Positions 1-13,254 of a stretch of DNA of 64,000 nt are shown piece by piece. How positions within the stretch are numbered: the first letter of the stretch is position 1; every line of letters starts with the position of its first letter. Under the pieces are notes generated by a model. That model did not search any database, was not told the DNA's origin, and saw nothing but the letters and a program-made list of their open reading frames with translations. A program made the position numbers and the translations under genes. Source of the DNA: Synchiropus splendidus (taxonomy: Eukaryota; Chordata; Actinopteri; Syngnathiformes; Callionymidae); contig NC_071342.1 of the NCBI RefSeq assembly GCF_027744825.2, positions 12,853,501-12,917,500 on the forward strand, in the 5' to 3' direction.

Positions 1-643
1 CTATTTGGATTCTGACACTCTGAAATTTAATCATAGCAGAATTGCCCAAAACATCCCCAGAGGAAAACACACCAACATCAAATACCTCGCCGACAACAAA
101 CATGTCCTCCCCAAATGAAAAATGACATCGCTTCCCCTCTGCGCACACCCCGCTGTGCAATGATACGGCAGCACAGAACAGCCACCAGTGGCCTTTTGTC
201 TTGCCTTCTTCATCCGCCCCATTGCAATTCGGCGAACTAACTGTCTTTAGAGTATAAAATCGATGTGACAGATCACCATAAATATATGGCCATATCTACA
301 GATACAGTATCTTGAAGCAACATTGTGAAGTTAATTCAGGGAGGTTTCATTTTCCAGACTATTTTGACTAATTTAAAGAAGCCTACACAACGGAGAAAAA
401 TGTGGAGGGTGTTTCTAATATACCAAGACTGTTTGTACAATAAAAAACGGGATAGAATGATGGAGACACAGCTATTTGAATCAGGGGTGTACGGTAGTTC
501 CTGGTTTGCAGCAGGTTTAGAGAGACATTCAGGACCATGGACAGCGCCCAAACTTATTTAACAGTGCTGTGACTCATGAAAATAATACAAAAGAATACAA
601 TTAAATTATACAATTAGAAGCCTTCAGCTGCTGGACTTTAATA

Positions 644-1491
644 TAGGGATGCGCCGATCAGGATTTTTGCTGCCGATCACGATACCGATCAGCCAGCCTG
701 CTGATCACCACCGATCACCGACACCGATCACATGGATGGACAATAAATTTGTCATCAAAATGATGATCCTTTTGTGTAGATGGTGTGAAAAAATGAAGTT
801 TAAGTCATTTTAATTCAGCCACATTTTTATGTACCTCTTCAAAGAGGCAAAATGGAAAAAAATGTCAAAAGGACTGAACTGAAAAACATTTCATTTGTTG
901 CCAGACGTCGCAGTTTGGTGAATCTGTTGCGACTTTGCTATGTCTGTGAAATATTTACATACTGTAGCTGGACTCCGAGACAGAGAGCACTGCATTCATG
1001 AAAGTGCCCACTCCGGACATTTTCAAAGGTTTCAGATTCAGGTGGCTAACGAATGCTGCACCAGACTCCAAAACGGCAATGGTTCCACTCATTTCTGTCT
1101 CTGCGTAAAAGACACCTGAGAAAGAAAGTCGGGTGTTGCTAAGCATCAGCTGAGCTAACGGCTGCTGAGGATCCTGTGGTCTCACTTTCATGAGCCCTGA
1201 AAACTCTCTGTTCTCCAGCAAGTGCTGGCAATAAATGGCATAATTCATTTTAATTTTCTTGTGCATGTGCTGCAGGATGCAAACTTTTTATGGCAGACTG
1301 AAAGAAGCTGCACAGCAGAGATGCTTCTGCCCAGTGAGCAGGGAGTAGGGAGGAGCGGCCGCATCACAACCAGCGGGGCTTCATCTGACACACGTGATTG
1401 GTTGTTGTGATCGGTAGGTAGTGATTGGCATTCACCATCACACTGAAATCTGCCGATCACGATCAGTGACCGATCAATCGGAGCATTCCTA
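644..1491. mobile_element. hAT-like non-autonomous transposon with 8-bp target duplication
   Basis: The left end TAGGGATGCGCCGATC and the reverse complement of the right end, TAGGAATGCTCCGATT, are imperfect terminal inverted repeats, followed on both sides by clustered CGATCA/GATCGG words. The flanks CTTTAATA (636-643) and GTTTAATA (1492-1499) match at seven of eight positions, as expected for the 8-bp target duplication of hAT elements. The 103-codon minus-strand ORF inside (955-1266) shows no transposase motif I recognise. Confidence 0.75.
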
Positions 1492-3789
1492 GTTTAATAT
1501 TTTAGTCCAGATGTCATGTTCTGTTCCCTGTTTATCCAGTTATTCCTGTTAATAGTGTTGCCCTCATGAAGCTTCATGAAAGTGTCCTTGTTGTCAGAGC
1601 CCCATAGATAACATTATGTTCTCAGAAACCCTTCATCATTTGTTTTAACTGAGAGCGCTACCTACTGTGAAAATAAGGACATTGAGTCATGAACCTCATC
1701 AGCCCAGCACTACTAGAACCATTATACTGGTGTCTTGAAGCAGATGCCAAAACGTGAATCTTGCCAGTAAACGTTACAACCTTCCCCATATTTTGTTTAT
1801 TGGATCACATTTACTTTATCTTTGTTTTGCTATTCTGCTTGTATCAGCGCATTTGAGCCCTGTACTTGCCGTTCAAATCCACAGCACGGAATGTGCGGCA
1901 TTCTGATGCAATTCAAACATCTGATGAATCAGACAGCAGGAGGTAAACATACTATTGTATTATATGACAGAACACTTTATTCACAGAGTTCAGTTCTCAC
2001 CATCGTGTCTGAACCCATTCTCAACTCATCTCCAACAGCTTATTCACATGCACTGATCGTATCCACCTTCTCCTCCGGTTCAATTTCCAAATTGGAGGCC
2101 GCTCAGGGACACTCGTTCACATTCTGGACGGGAACAAAACGGTAAATCATTCCTTACAGCATGGCGTCCAACTGCAGTTGTAGCTTGTTTTTGTTTTTGT
2201 TTTTTTTCCACTTGATTTGACAGTTGACAGTAGAAAATAAAAGAGCTCTGATTGATTTATTGATCCGAAAATAAAACACAAAACCATTTGTTCTGGACTT
2301 CAAACCAATTTATAGCGATTTGTAGCTCATAGCATCAGAACTACTTACCTACGCACATTCATCTTACTGTCTTTCAGTCATCAATTTAAATGATATATTC
2401 AAATGATATCACGCTAGCTTTCACTAGCAAGACGGAATAGTAAAGTAGCACCCTGCTGTACACTAAGAAACCCGACACGAGTGATGCTCATCAGGGGTTT
2501 TAATGCTCAATTTACGAATGCACAAACTGTGTACATTGTCAGCACATTACCTGGCTCACAGTGGCAGAGCAAGGAACAGCTGCAGCAGCTGCGTCGACCA
2601 CCCACTGGAGGGTTTTTAATGTCATTTAAATAGACTCTCCATGTTGTTGTAATGTGTTGTTTCGCACTCATCCATCCGACTACTTGTGGCAGCAATTATG
2701 TCATTATAAAAAATGCTGCACAAACAGCCCTAGTGTGGATAATCAACAAAGTGAAGAGGCATTTTCCCCCAAAGATGGCATCGTAAAATCTTCCTCTCAT
2801 CAGAGAACAATCACGCAGAAAGTCAAATGTCTCTCGAACACTGTGAACAGAAAAAGGCGATGACGTTTGAGACCAGATCTTTGGAAGATATAGCTTAAAC
2901 TGGAGAATTATTTTATCATCTTGTCTCAGCTACACAGCGTGAAACTTCAGGGTCACTCTGAAAGCTCCGTCCAAGGACATACACATGTGGACAATGTACT
3001 GTCAAGTACACTGCTCGATATCGGCTTCATCTTATCACATATACAGCGTGTTCTTTGGAAATATAATAAGCATTGACAAGCATCTCAAAGATGAGTGGAC
3101 ATCTGTTTGATGAAAGCAAAAACTGCGGATGATGTTTATAAAGTTTATCTAACCTATATAAATGTGCTTTTAAGTTAATGTAGAGATGAATATTAATAAT
3201 AAATAGATCCTCTTTCGGTTTACTCACAGCTTTCTCAACCGCACCGCATGAGGTTGTTCCACTTAACTCACGCAATGCTTTGGACTGTAGTGGAAAACTG
3301 GAAAACATCAGGGACATCCAGGACTGTCACGCTTTACCACATGCTGATGTTCTTCTTGTGCACGATTCCAACACATGACCCACAGGCGGTCTCTTCATGC
3401 AGCCCACACGAAAATTTGAGGCCAAAAACTATTCACTGCAATGTACAATGCTCCCATTGACAGACTGACCGACTACTGTATTGTCACCCTATTTTTTCCC
3501 CAGCTGCAACGCTCACTTACATCAGCTGCTTTAAAGTTGCACTTTAACAGGTCTGACTAGAACTAACCGCCACATCTTCTCAGACTACACTGAACATATG
3601 GATATCTTGGGAATATGTGTGCATCTTGGCTGATAACATAATGGAAATAAGTCTCTGCCGATCGGGAATGCTGGGCATTAACAGGCTTTCAACTCGAGGG
3701 AGTGTCTGATGCTTAAAGAGCCAAAATGACGGTATTTTTGGAAATCAGATTTTGGCACATCAAACTGTTACTCCCAAACAACTTACATT

Positions 3790-4040
3790 TCTACCAATGC
3801 ACTGACCGACCGACCCAACTACCTTCTTCTCGCCCCCCGATCTACCTTCTTACCTGCCCTAACTCCCTATCAACGTCCCGTCCTGCCTCCCTCCATCCAT
3901 ACCAACGAACCTACACCCCCTGTTCCGCCCTGCCCACCTCTTCTCTCCTCAGTGTCCACCAATGAACCAACCTACCACTCATTTTACATCTCCCTTCCTT
4001 TCTAGATTCCCTCACTCCATCCCATCCTTCCATCCTTCTA
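3790..4040. repeat. C/T-rich low-complexity region
   Basis: Irregular words such as ccgaccgaccc, ctaccttct and tccatccatacc without a fixed period. It is probably a decayed simple repeat related in composition to the minisatellite further right. It contains an accidental ORF that I do not call. Confidence 0.5.
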
Positions 4041-4123
4041 GGGCTGCAACAGATAGTTGCCAATTGCTACGGGACCATAGGGACAACAATTCAAATGTTA
4101 CATTTAAAAACAGCACATCACAG

Positions 4124-4338
4124 TAGTGACGGGTAGATGAGGTATCATGAAACACTACTGCAGGGTTGATGAAACACTGTCCTAATTTTCATAGGCCACT
4201 GGATACCGCTATTGGTTTAGATATGATGTGAGGATTCATTGAATTACTTGTTCAAATCCAAACATTTCACAGGAAACATCTACTGGCCACTGAAGATCAA
4301 GGCACTGTTTCATGAAACCTCATCTACCCATAATACTA
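4124..4338. mobile_element. MITE, GGGTAGATGAGG family, copy 1
   Basis: The left end TAGTGACGGGTAGATGAGG and the reverse complement of the right end, TAGTATTATGGGTAGATGAGG, are inverted repeats. Internal landmarks shared with the other copies are 'gcagggttgatgaaaca', 'gaaatgatgtgagg', 'ccatctggtggcc' and 'ctgtttcatgaaacctcat'. Full length is about 215 bases; no coding capacity. Confidence 0.75.
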
Positions 4339-4632
4339 CCCATAATACTATAATAGTGTTACTATACTATATACTATACTAATACTATTTACAAGACATT
4401 GTATCGAGTCATGTTTTCATGTGTCAACCCATACACATCATATGCTGACAAGTAGACAAATTACTCGTAACTGGAAAACAATATGATCAATATGGTCAAT
4501 ATGATTCTTTTTCTTGCACAAATCATTTTTTTATGAGAATGTACATACATTTTTTTCCATTTAAACTATTTAAAACACTAAAATCACACAAGTCAGTGCA
4601 TTCTTCAAGTTGGCAACTAGTCATTATTGCAG

Positions 4633-5376
4633 CCTTCCTTCCTTCCTTCCTACCCCTGCCCTTCTCCCTTCTTCCCTACCTAATGCCCTCCCTCACTCAC
4701 TTCCTTCCTTCCTACCCCCGCCCTTCTCTCTTCCTCCCTACCTAATGCCCTGCCTCGCTCACTTCCTTCCTTCCTCCCTTCCTACCCGTGCCTTTCTCCC
4801 TTCCTCCCTACCTAATGCCCTCCCTCGCTCACTTCCTTCCTTCCTTCCTACCCCCGCCCTTCTCCCTTCCTCCCTACATAATGCCCTCCCTCGCTCACTT
4901 CCTTACTTCCTACCCCCGCCTTTCTCCCTTCCTCCCTACCTAATGCCCTCCCTCGCTCACTTCCTTCCTTCCTACCCCCGCCCTTCTCCCTTCCTCCCTA
5001 CCTAATGCCCTCCCTCGCTCACTTCCTTCCTTCCTTCCTTCCTACCCCCGCCCTTCTCCCTTCCTCCCTACCTAATGCCCTCCCTCGCTCACTTCCTTCC
5101 TTCCAATCCCCGCCCTTCTCTCTTCATCCCTACCTAATTCCCTCCCTCACTCACTTCCTTCCTTCCTTCCTACCACCGCCCTTCTCCCTTCCTCCCTACC
5201 TAATGCCCTCCCTCGCTCACTTCCTTCCTTCCAATCCCCGCCCTTCTCTCTTCATCCCTACCTAATTCCCTCCCTCACTCACTTCCTTCCTTCCTTCCTA
5301 CCCCCGCCTTTCTCCCTTCCTCCCTACCTAATGCCCTCCCTCGCTCACTTCCTTCCTTACTTCCTCCCACCCCCGC
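4633..5376. repeat. Minisatellite, 11 units of 62/66/70 bases
   Basis: The anchor TAAT(G/T)CCCT starts at 4681, 4743, 4813, 4879, 4941, 5003, 5073, 5135, 5201, 5263 and 5329. Unit lengths are therefore 62, 66 or 70, differing by whole TTCC tetramers. Each unit is TTCC repeats, then a block containing CCCCGCCCTTCTC, then CCTCCCTACCTAATGCC and a CCTCGCTCAC end. It lies in the intron, 129 bases from the exon ending at 5505. Plus-strand ORFs here are Pro/Leu/Ser repeats produced by the array. Confidence 0.9.
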
Positions 5377-5504
5377 AACCAACCCATCTCACTAACTTAC
5401 CAACTTTTGCTCAAGAATCCATGTATTTCCACAAAGACAATATGGACCTCAGGGTCTTAAAATGCTTCAGATTTTCAAACCAAAATATGCAAAAGTGTTC
5501 TTAC

Positions 5505-5655
5505 CGTATTTTCACTGGAGCCCATCTGTTAGTATTTATGCTTTGGATCGATGCTACAGTCAAAACCCGACTGCTGTTACATCCGAGCTGAGCAACCAAG
5601 CTGCCGTCTTGAAGGAACACATGAAGAAAGCTGCTGCCAAAGTTCTGCTCCTGAC
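5505..5655 (-). CDS. eys: eys exon: LamG2, middle strands
   Basis: 151 bases, phase 1 in, 2 out. It reads [35 protein letters not shown], then [13 protein letters not shown]-x-V-x-L-x-D-G-x-L-x-x-x-L-G and x-x-x-W-x-P-V-K-I are LamG strands, and the sequon NSS is present. Acceptor CTTTTTTTAG, donor GTAAGA. The remainder of LamG2 was not found in the 5.5 kb to the left edge, so the next exon probably lies outside. Confidence 0.87.
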
Positions 5656-8600
5656 CTAAAAAAAGAACCCCGCACATTTTAACAGTCAAATAGAAGTTTT
5701 CAGAGTTCTAAATAAAGCTAAGAAACATTTGTGCAACCAGAAGTGACAAAGACGTATTTGTGATGTGCTTTCACAAACAGTGGCGCGAGATAATTGTCAG
5801 GGTGGCGGACGGACAAAAACATTTGTCCTCACACGCATGTAGATGATGACTTTTCATAATGATATGTAAATTGCCATCCATCTTTTCAACAGCAGCAAGC
5901 AGAGGTGGCGTGCTTAAAAATGTAATCAGGGACTCAGAGGAACTAAGACACATCCAGCAACACAACCTAATTAAATGTGTTGATTACAATGCTGCACTCC
6001 AGCTCATGAAAACTAGATGGATTCCAGCTTGGCATCTAGTCCTGCACAGCTGACGGCCACACCTCTGGAAATGTTGCAGTTCCTCATGTTCAGTGCTCAG
6101 AATGTAAATGTAGGAAAAAAAGATAAACTGGCAGTTTGTTGTGAAGCAGATAGAGAGAAAGGTTTTTGTTTGTCGAGGACTGATGCCTTTCATTTCAAGG
6201 TCAGGTGAGAGTGCAGCCGCAAACCTATCGGCTTTTAGAAGTATGTTTGAACATGTCACTATCGTTCAAACTTTTGCAACCTTTTCATAGACACGTGGAT
6301 GGATGAATGCATTGGACCTTGACATTTATTCAGTCAATTCCTATAGACAACCACGATGTATGGTCTCTTTGTGGAAGCCAGACTATTTGATGTTGAATGT
6401 ATTTATTTTTCTCACATATTTTATACATCCATTTGTACCTGATGTTCTGGTGAAATTCCTTATTTTTTTGCGTTATCTATACATTTTTTCTTTGGACGTA
6501 ATATAAATTTTGATTCTATACAAGCAATTCTTTTTTTTGTTCATAGAAAAATAGTTAATAATAATAAAGGGCAAAATTAAAAATGAGTACATGAAGGGGA
6601 CAGGGGTGGAGGACATGGTTGGTTGAAGGCCAGATGGGGTCGCAAGTAGAGGAGAGAATTGTAATGCTACACAGGAAGGAAAATGTTTTATACTGCATTG
6701 AAATGCAACTTGCAATGTGGAAGGCTCAGTATAGGATGCAAAAGTCCACTTTACCAACATCAATATATTACGCCAGTGTGAGGATGGGTTATCTAGGAGC
6801 TTTGCTGACTAGTTTTATAGTGGTTTCTTACCCGCCTGCCTGCATCCAGGACCCTGACTGGACCTTATCTTTAGCCTCATCCTCGTCTGGACGGCGCTGC
6901 CTGGTATGGTCTGTACAACAACCCTCTTGCCAGTATCCCAATGCTGAACAGTCTAATCCCCTTGAACTTGTTTGCCTCTTGAATAAATAAACTCATTCTG
7001 ATCATTTAAGTCCTGCGTTTTTCTTCCTCCTCGGTTCAAAATCCGGGTTTTTTAGGCGGCTATCGTGCAAAAAAACCCCCTCACTGCATGTTAGTGAGCA
7101 TCAAATGGACAGCCAGGGAAAAATAAACTTTCAGGAGAGCAATTCAAATGAGGCCGTTTTCCAGACATAAGTGAATGAAAATCAAACATCCCAGATGAAC
7201 TAGCTCAGATTGCACAATGATGGTGATAATTGTCTGTCACTGCTCCTGCTGGAACCGGCTACATTTGGACAGTTTGTGTGGGACATTAACATGCCTGTGT
7301 GAGCTGGTTGGAGTCATTCGCTTAGCTTGCTTTGCTGTGCACTGGAGTCATGTGTGGAAGCTGTACTTGTTGCACCAACCAAATCCTCATCTCTCTGTTG
7401 CAGTGAGGCCACGCTGAGCTTAATACGCCGCTCTTTGACAAAGCAGTTTCTAAGCTGACTTGGAGGTCCAGCTTGTCAACAGGTGACCTGGAAATATGAG
7501 GCTCTAACCAAATTAAGGAGGAACATCTTGTTAAGACTGATGAAGGACATTTCTGCGGCGCACATTTGCTAATCTTGCTCAAGCATGCTGATCATGGTTA
7601 TGATGTCAAAACATCCTGAAACAATTAATAGGTGAAATATTTTTAACTGTGTATCTAAAAACAAATGATGACACATATTCAATGTAAGTATAAATTATCC
7701 AAGGTGACCGTGATGATAACGTGTGGTGCTCAATAAATGTAAGGCTCAATAATCCTGCCTGACCCGTCTCTCCTGAGGTGCCAGCTCAAACATTAGAAAA
7801 CAATAAACCAGGGTTTTTCTGCAAGTAGCATTGATTCGAGCCAATCAGAACAAAAGCATGGCTCTCAGTAGGAAGTATGCAATGACCAACGTGCCGGGTC
7901 TCAAACATTCTAAGCCTTTCACTATAGCCTATCTCCAAGTATCTGCAGCAATAAATATAGCGACTGCCATTTTTTATCCACCGCTCCCTTGCTATTTCCT
8001 TCATAATCCACAGTGAAACCAAAGTGGCTCCACATAACAGACCTTCAAGTAACTGGAGAATCTATTATTTCTGGTCAGTTGACAGCTTTATTGGCCGTTG
8101 TGCAATATGAGCACATGAGCAGGGGAATATGAGGCTGGATTTTCCTCGCGATTGTAAAACATAAGGTAGCTCAAGCCTACATGACATATTAAATGATACA
8201 TAATGGCGCTACGCTGGCATGAAATAGTGAACATGAAAGTAGAGGATCTATATCAGGATGAAATTGTGTGGTGTATGAGCGACAGTATTGGCAGGAACAA
8301 TTGCACAGTGGGTCAGACAGGAGGTGGCGGATACAGGATTAGGAGGAGGAGGAATTTTGAAGATTTTTTTTTTGTCTATTTTGTTATTTGATAACCTCAA
8401 ATAATTGGCATTTATCACTTGCCTGTAGAAACAAAAGATTTATGAAACAAAAGAAAAGAAAAACAGACAAGTGCAGCCCTCTGTCCAGAAAAATGATTTT
8501 CAGTCATTGATAATGTGGTACAAACTCAGTTTTGATAGGTATGTTCCTTGCTTTGCTGGGCATAGTGCTGCTTCAACACTGTCTCACTTCTAAGTCGAGA

Positions 8601-11600
8601 GGACTCTTGTATCAAGGAAGACACCCCACACATATGTCCTGTCAAACTCCCGACATCGCAAAATCCCCTCCACTTGAAAAGAGTCCTGGGCAGGAGCCCT
8701 GTATGTGTCGCACCTGGTATGGTCACATGTTTCACTCATGGTTCTATGAAGTAGTCATTTATGCCTGCTACTTGTTTCTCACGGTCTGAGCCCTGCAGTT
8801 CATACTGTACAACAACGTGGGTAACATTTTGATTTTTACAGGCTAAAGAGTGCGTTGTTTTCACCCGCATGTCCGCATCTCCGCCAACAAAGCCGATCTC
8901 CTGGAGGACCGAAGACGGGAAGAAGCAGCTGAGACCGGCTGTGGTGTGGGAACTTCAGACACACGGGTGAAAACAGAGCATTTCAAGCTCTTAAATGTGT
9001 ATAAAAGGTGTTCATAAGTTCAGATAATTCCCGAGTTTGTTTCATGAGTCAGTATCGATGCTGGACCCTGTTTTCAAACTAGTTCAAAGTTCAAAATTAG
9101 AAGTGATCCTCATGCATTTTTTAGCTGGATGCACCACTGATCTGTCATAGACAGCACCACTGTATACTGTAGAAAGTAGATCTTGTTCATATATAAGCCT
9201 GAAATACGAACAAGATCTATTTTCCTCTGACGTCAGCAATTAACAAACATGAAGAGTGCAGCCCCGTCTTAAATTTAGTGGATGTGGCTAATATTCCGGT
9301 GCACTCTACAGTCTGGAATTTAAGGTACATACCCTGTGTGACATGCAAGGTCACTTGAGGAGCTGTATACTAGTTAAATGAGGTGACAAAAGGAGTCGCA
9401 AGCTATGGTTTAAACCTGCATTCAGTTGCATTCAGGTTGGCAAGCATCTTCTTCAACTCTAAAACCAAGTTGGATGAACAACACAACCAGATCGACCCAG
9501 ATAACAATCTAGAACACCACCATAAATGTAACAATAAGTGTCGCTGACATATTCCCAACAGACTTTGTTTGAAAATACAAGTTGAATTTTGCCAGTCTCA
9601 GCTGTAACGGAATCCACTGACTGAGCAATTAACAAACATGAAGACTGCATCCCTGTCAACAAACAAAACTGACTTTCTTATGCAAACTGTCACAAACGTA
9701 TGTTGCTTATGTGACTCAACGTTTACTCATGCCGCGTTCATAGCTCACAGCACTCTTGTTTCCATGTTTGTACCTCGGAATAAATCAGCAGCCACTGGAA
9801 GACGGAGACTCACAGTTTAAATATAGTGAGTCACATTGTTTTTGTGTTTACAATGTTCTAAAGTGCTTCATCGAGTTTTTATCAGGAAACATGATGGAAA
9901 TCAGCATGAGCATTATGCTATTTGTCTTTTTGGCCTCTAAAGTGGCTCGGAAATAGAAAAACCTGAGGCCACCGCAAGGTGCTGCTGATACAGTGTACAG
10001 TACTTGGCTTTGATTAATTCCTGAAAAAAAGATTACCACTTCAGAAAGTATCCCAGTGTTTTTTCTGATTTTGATTCTACAGATAAAAAGTAAACAAAAC
10101 CAGTAATATTATATATTTGAAAAGTTGTAATAAAGTAGAATAGAAATTAGGGTGGAACTTTAACACATAGATTTCAGATGAATACATTCCAGGAAAATGT
10201 ATTGGTTCAAAAAACAAGTCAAAACAAACATCTATCAATGGAGCAGTTCAAAACACATGATGATGGAGGTTTTTTTTTTTTTTGGAGTTGCACCCCTTGT
10301 ATGAATGCAATGGAAAGTTTTGTACAGCATCACTGCTGGGCCTTCATTTCAACTTAGCTTCAATCCTGGTTAAATGATGGAAAGCGTTTCACGTCACGTT
10401 GACTAGTACGTATTGCATGAAAGGAAATGGAGACACTCCAATGATTTTCCTTCATACATTGAATCGGTCGGTTGAGCACGTCCCATACAGAGGCCAAAAG
10501 GCTTCTGGCTAATGCAAATGGTTTTGGTGGGAGACAAAAATAACCTGAGGGTTGAATCCTCGGGTTATTACAGAATTTGCAAAGCCAACAAACACAGCCC
10601 CTCAGGAAGGTCTGGTGTCTACACAGGCTGCCATGGCTGAGTTCCGTTGTCCTTCAAACTTCCTTTTGACCTTCCTCAGGAATACCAAGTCTGAGATGCA
10701 CTCTCACTTGCCTGTCGCAGTGTTTGTGACACACCCAGAGCACCTCACTGAGGAGGCATCACCCAGCAAATTCAGTCAGCAAGAAACACTTGTACCATCT
10801 GGGCTTTTGGTTTGGGTCTTTCTTCAGACTGGTTTTGTCCTCCTCCAAACCACCAGATGATCCTGCACAAAGCTGTGGACAGTTACAGTTGCATCTGAGA
10901 TGAGATTCTAAGGTCACCAAACACCCAGTCACATCAACTTTCTCTTTGTTTTCTGTTTGTTTTCACTGCTGCCGGTTTGTTGTCACCCGAGGGCGTCTCA
11001 CTTCTGCAGCTCACACACTCAGCTCAGGTCAAAACTAGCTAACAACAGAAAACGTTACTGATCATTGGACGACAGCTGGTAAGTACAACCATGAGACAGC
11101 TATTCAGAACTACCGAATGGATGGCAGTAAATGTTCGCAGAAGCAGTGCAAATTCAAAATCCGTACTTTTTTGCAGTGAGCCAGCACAACTCCTCTTGAT
11201 GTATTGATTTGATTGAACGAGTGTCTTTCAGGTGGAGGGATGAGTTGCCTCACTGCTTACCCAGCACTATCATGGCATCAACTACTGCAAAATCAAAGCA
11301 GAAGAATATTGATACGCCTAAAAAAAAAGTGCATTTATTTTGGCAGATTTTGTTTTTAATCGTTCAGAAGGACTGACCAACCTTTTTGTTTCTCTCACGC
11401 TAAACACATTGATCTCTCCTTCACTTGGATTCCAACATTCTATTTATTATTTGTGAATTGTCAGTGATACAATTTTCCTCAAACGTGACGCTGCGCAGAC
11501 GCCGCTTCCTACCGAGACAAGCAGCCTTTGTTTCGTCTCAGAGCAGTTTTTGTTCCTCTCCAGGCCATTACTCAATTGTTGACAAATATTATTTACTCTG

Positions 11601-13172
11601 CTTGTCAATGCTGCCCCATCTTTTATTTTTCTATTTTTCTCCAGTAAGGATATTGTTCCGTGCCGTCCCCATGGTGCTGTTACTCTGCACTGAGCCTAAC
11701 GAAGCGTATGTCCCTTTGTCAGTGCCTGTCACCTATTCCTCCTCTTTCCCACTCTGTCTTCTCTCCCTCACCTCACCTACTGGTATTTCTCTTCTCAGGA
11801 CTGACAATTGAAGTCCAGGGGGAGAAGCTTCAGGGAGGGGTGTAAGAAGCGAGATAGAACGAGGAGCAGGTTTGTCGGATCCGAACGCATGTCTTTTTGT
11901 CTCTTTTCTGATTAACTTTGTCTGTTTGATCTCTAGAGTTTTCGTCTCAGCTCCTATCTACTGATGTGAAAAGATGGTGCGCCATAAGCCAGGAAGTATT
12001 TGGAGATAAAAGGCACAGTTCCTTCTATATGCTTTCTGAACCTTCATCTCTGCTCATAATGAGCCTTACAAACCCACTTCTCTTCCTTCTGCCGCTGAAA
12101 TATTGTTAACAGGAATATGAATATTAAACAGAATACATCTGATTAAAAGACAACTCAGATAGAACGGTAGATAAAATAATTCAATGTCTCTGAGAAAACA
12201 GAGAAATCAATGTTTCTCTCAAGCGATCCAGAGACAATGTTGGAAAGGCTGTCTTAAAATAAATGAGGCCAGCTTTTCCTATATGATCCATCAGGTATGA
12301 CAGGTAGGATAAATAATAAATAACAGTCACTATGGAAATACGCCGTCATGTCCTCGCACGTACGCTAAAGAGCAGTGAGAAATGCACTAAATGTATGCAT
12401 TAAATCCATTATATGGCGAAAAAAAAGGGCATGTAAAGCAGAGCCATTGCTTCTTGGTTTTTCTCAATAATCCAAGGTCGTGCTGCGCTGCCGTCCACAA
12501 ACGTATTGCAAGAGCAGAGATGGGCAGTTACATTTCCTAAAGGACCACATTATAAACTATGACTGTTGCGAGGTGCCATCATGCCAAAAGAAAGGCGGCG
12601 ATGACTACGAAATGTGACAAAAAAAAAATCTTCAGTTACAAGGACGAAATGAACCATACAATGTTCAGTGGAAGCAAGAATATTAAGAAGTGTAAATATG
12701 ACTCGAACCCGATAAAAATTATTGTACATGCATTTTATTTGCGTAGAAATCATAATAAAACTATGGACCAAACCTTGAAGATGAAAATTTATTTCAAAAT
12801 ATGTTTTGAATTTTCTTTCAACAAATTCTGAGGGAAGTACTAAATTGCCAAACGAAAAGAAGAAACAAAAATTTCTTGTGTTTACTGTTGAACTAATACT
12901 GGCTAAAACGGTTACAGGACAAAAAAACGACACAAAATGACAACTTATTAGTTGTATAGTTTTAGTCTGACCCTCTGTGCTAGAAGATTGTATCTCCATA
13001 GCTGGTACATGCAGCTCCACATGTCTTGACCAATAATCCGATTGTGAAAGTGTGAAAATCTATTTTTTTAGTCATTTGGATGTTCCCATTTTCTGTTCTG
13101 ACTACTCGCTTTGATCCAAACTTGCTCATGATTATTTTCAGTATTATAGCCAGGATATTGGTGTACTTATGT

Positions 13173-13254
<82 letters not shown>

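Larger units (their letters stand above)
1..5504. other. eys intron (left end of window), no exon found
   Basis: Non-coding sequence downstream of the last visible exon. It holds a hAT-like MITE (644-1491), CT-rich low-complexity DNA (about 3790-4040), a copy of the GGGTAGATGAGG MITE (4124-4338) and a minisatellite (4633-5376). I looked on the minus strand for the end of LamG2 (a G-x-C-x-I-E strand) and found no convincing match. Confidence 0.6.

Noticed and set aside
955..1266. 103-codon minus-strand ORF in the hAT-like element
   Set aside because: No BED finger, hAT dimerisation motif or catalytic signature; likely chance within a non-autonomous element.
1985..2145. Minus-strand NVNEC-like start after a TCCCGTCCAG acceptor
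   Set aside because: An in-frame stop follows immediately after the Cys-Pro.
2550..2615. Cysteine-rich minus-strand segment ending CHCEPG before GTAATG
   Set aside because: It resembles an EGF fragment, but cysteine spacing is wrong and no acceptor with the right phase is present.
3227..3291. Possible next eys exon on the minus strand with acceptor TTTTCCAG and donor GTGAGT
   Set aside because: The frame is open and phase 2 fits, but the peptide (FPLQSKALRELSGTTSC) lacks LamG features expected after the W-x-P-V-K-I strand.
4610..5265. Plus-strand Pro/Leu/Ser-rich ORFs
   Set aside because: They are translations of the minisatellite; frame stays open only because units lack stops.
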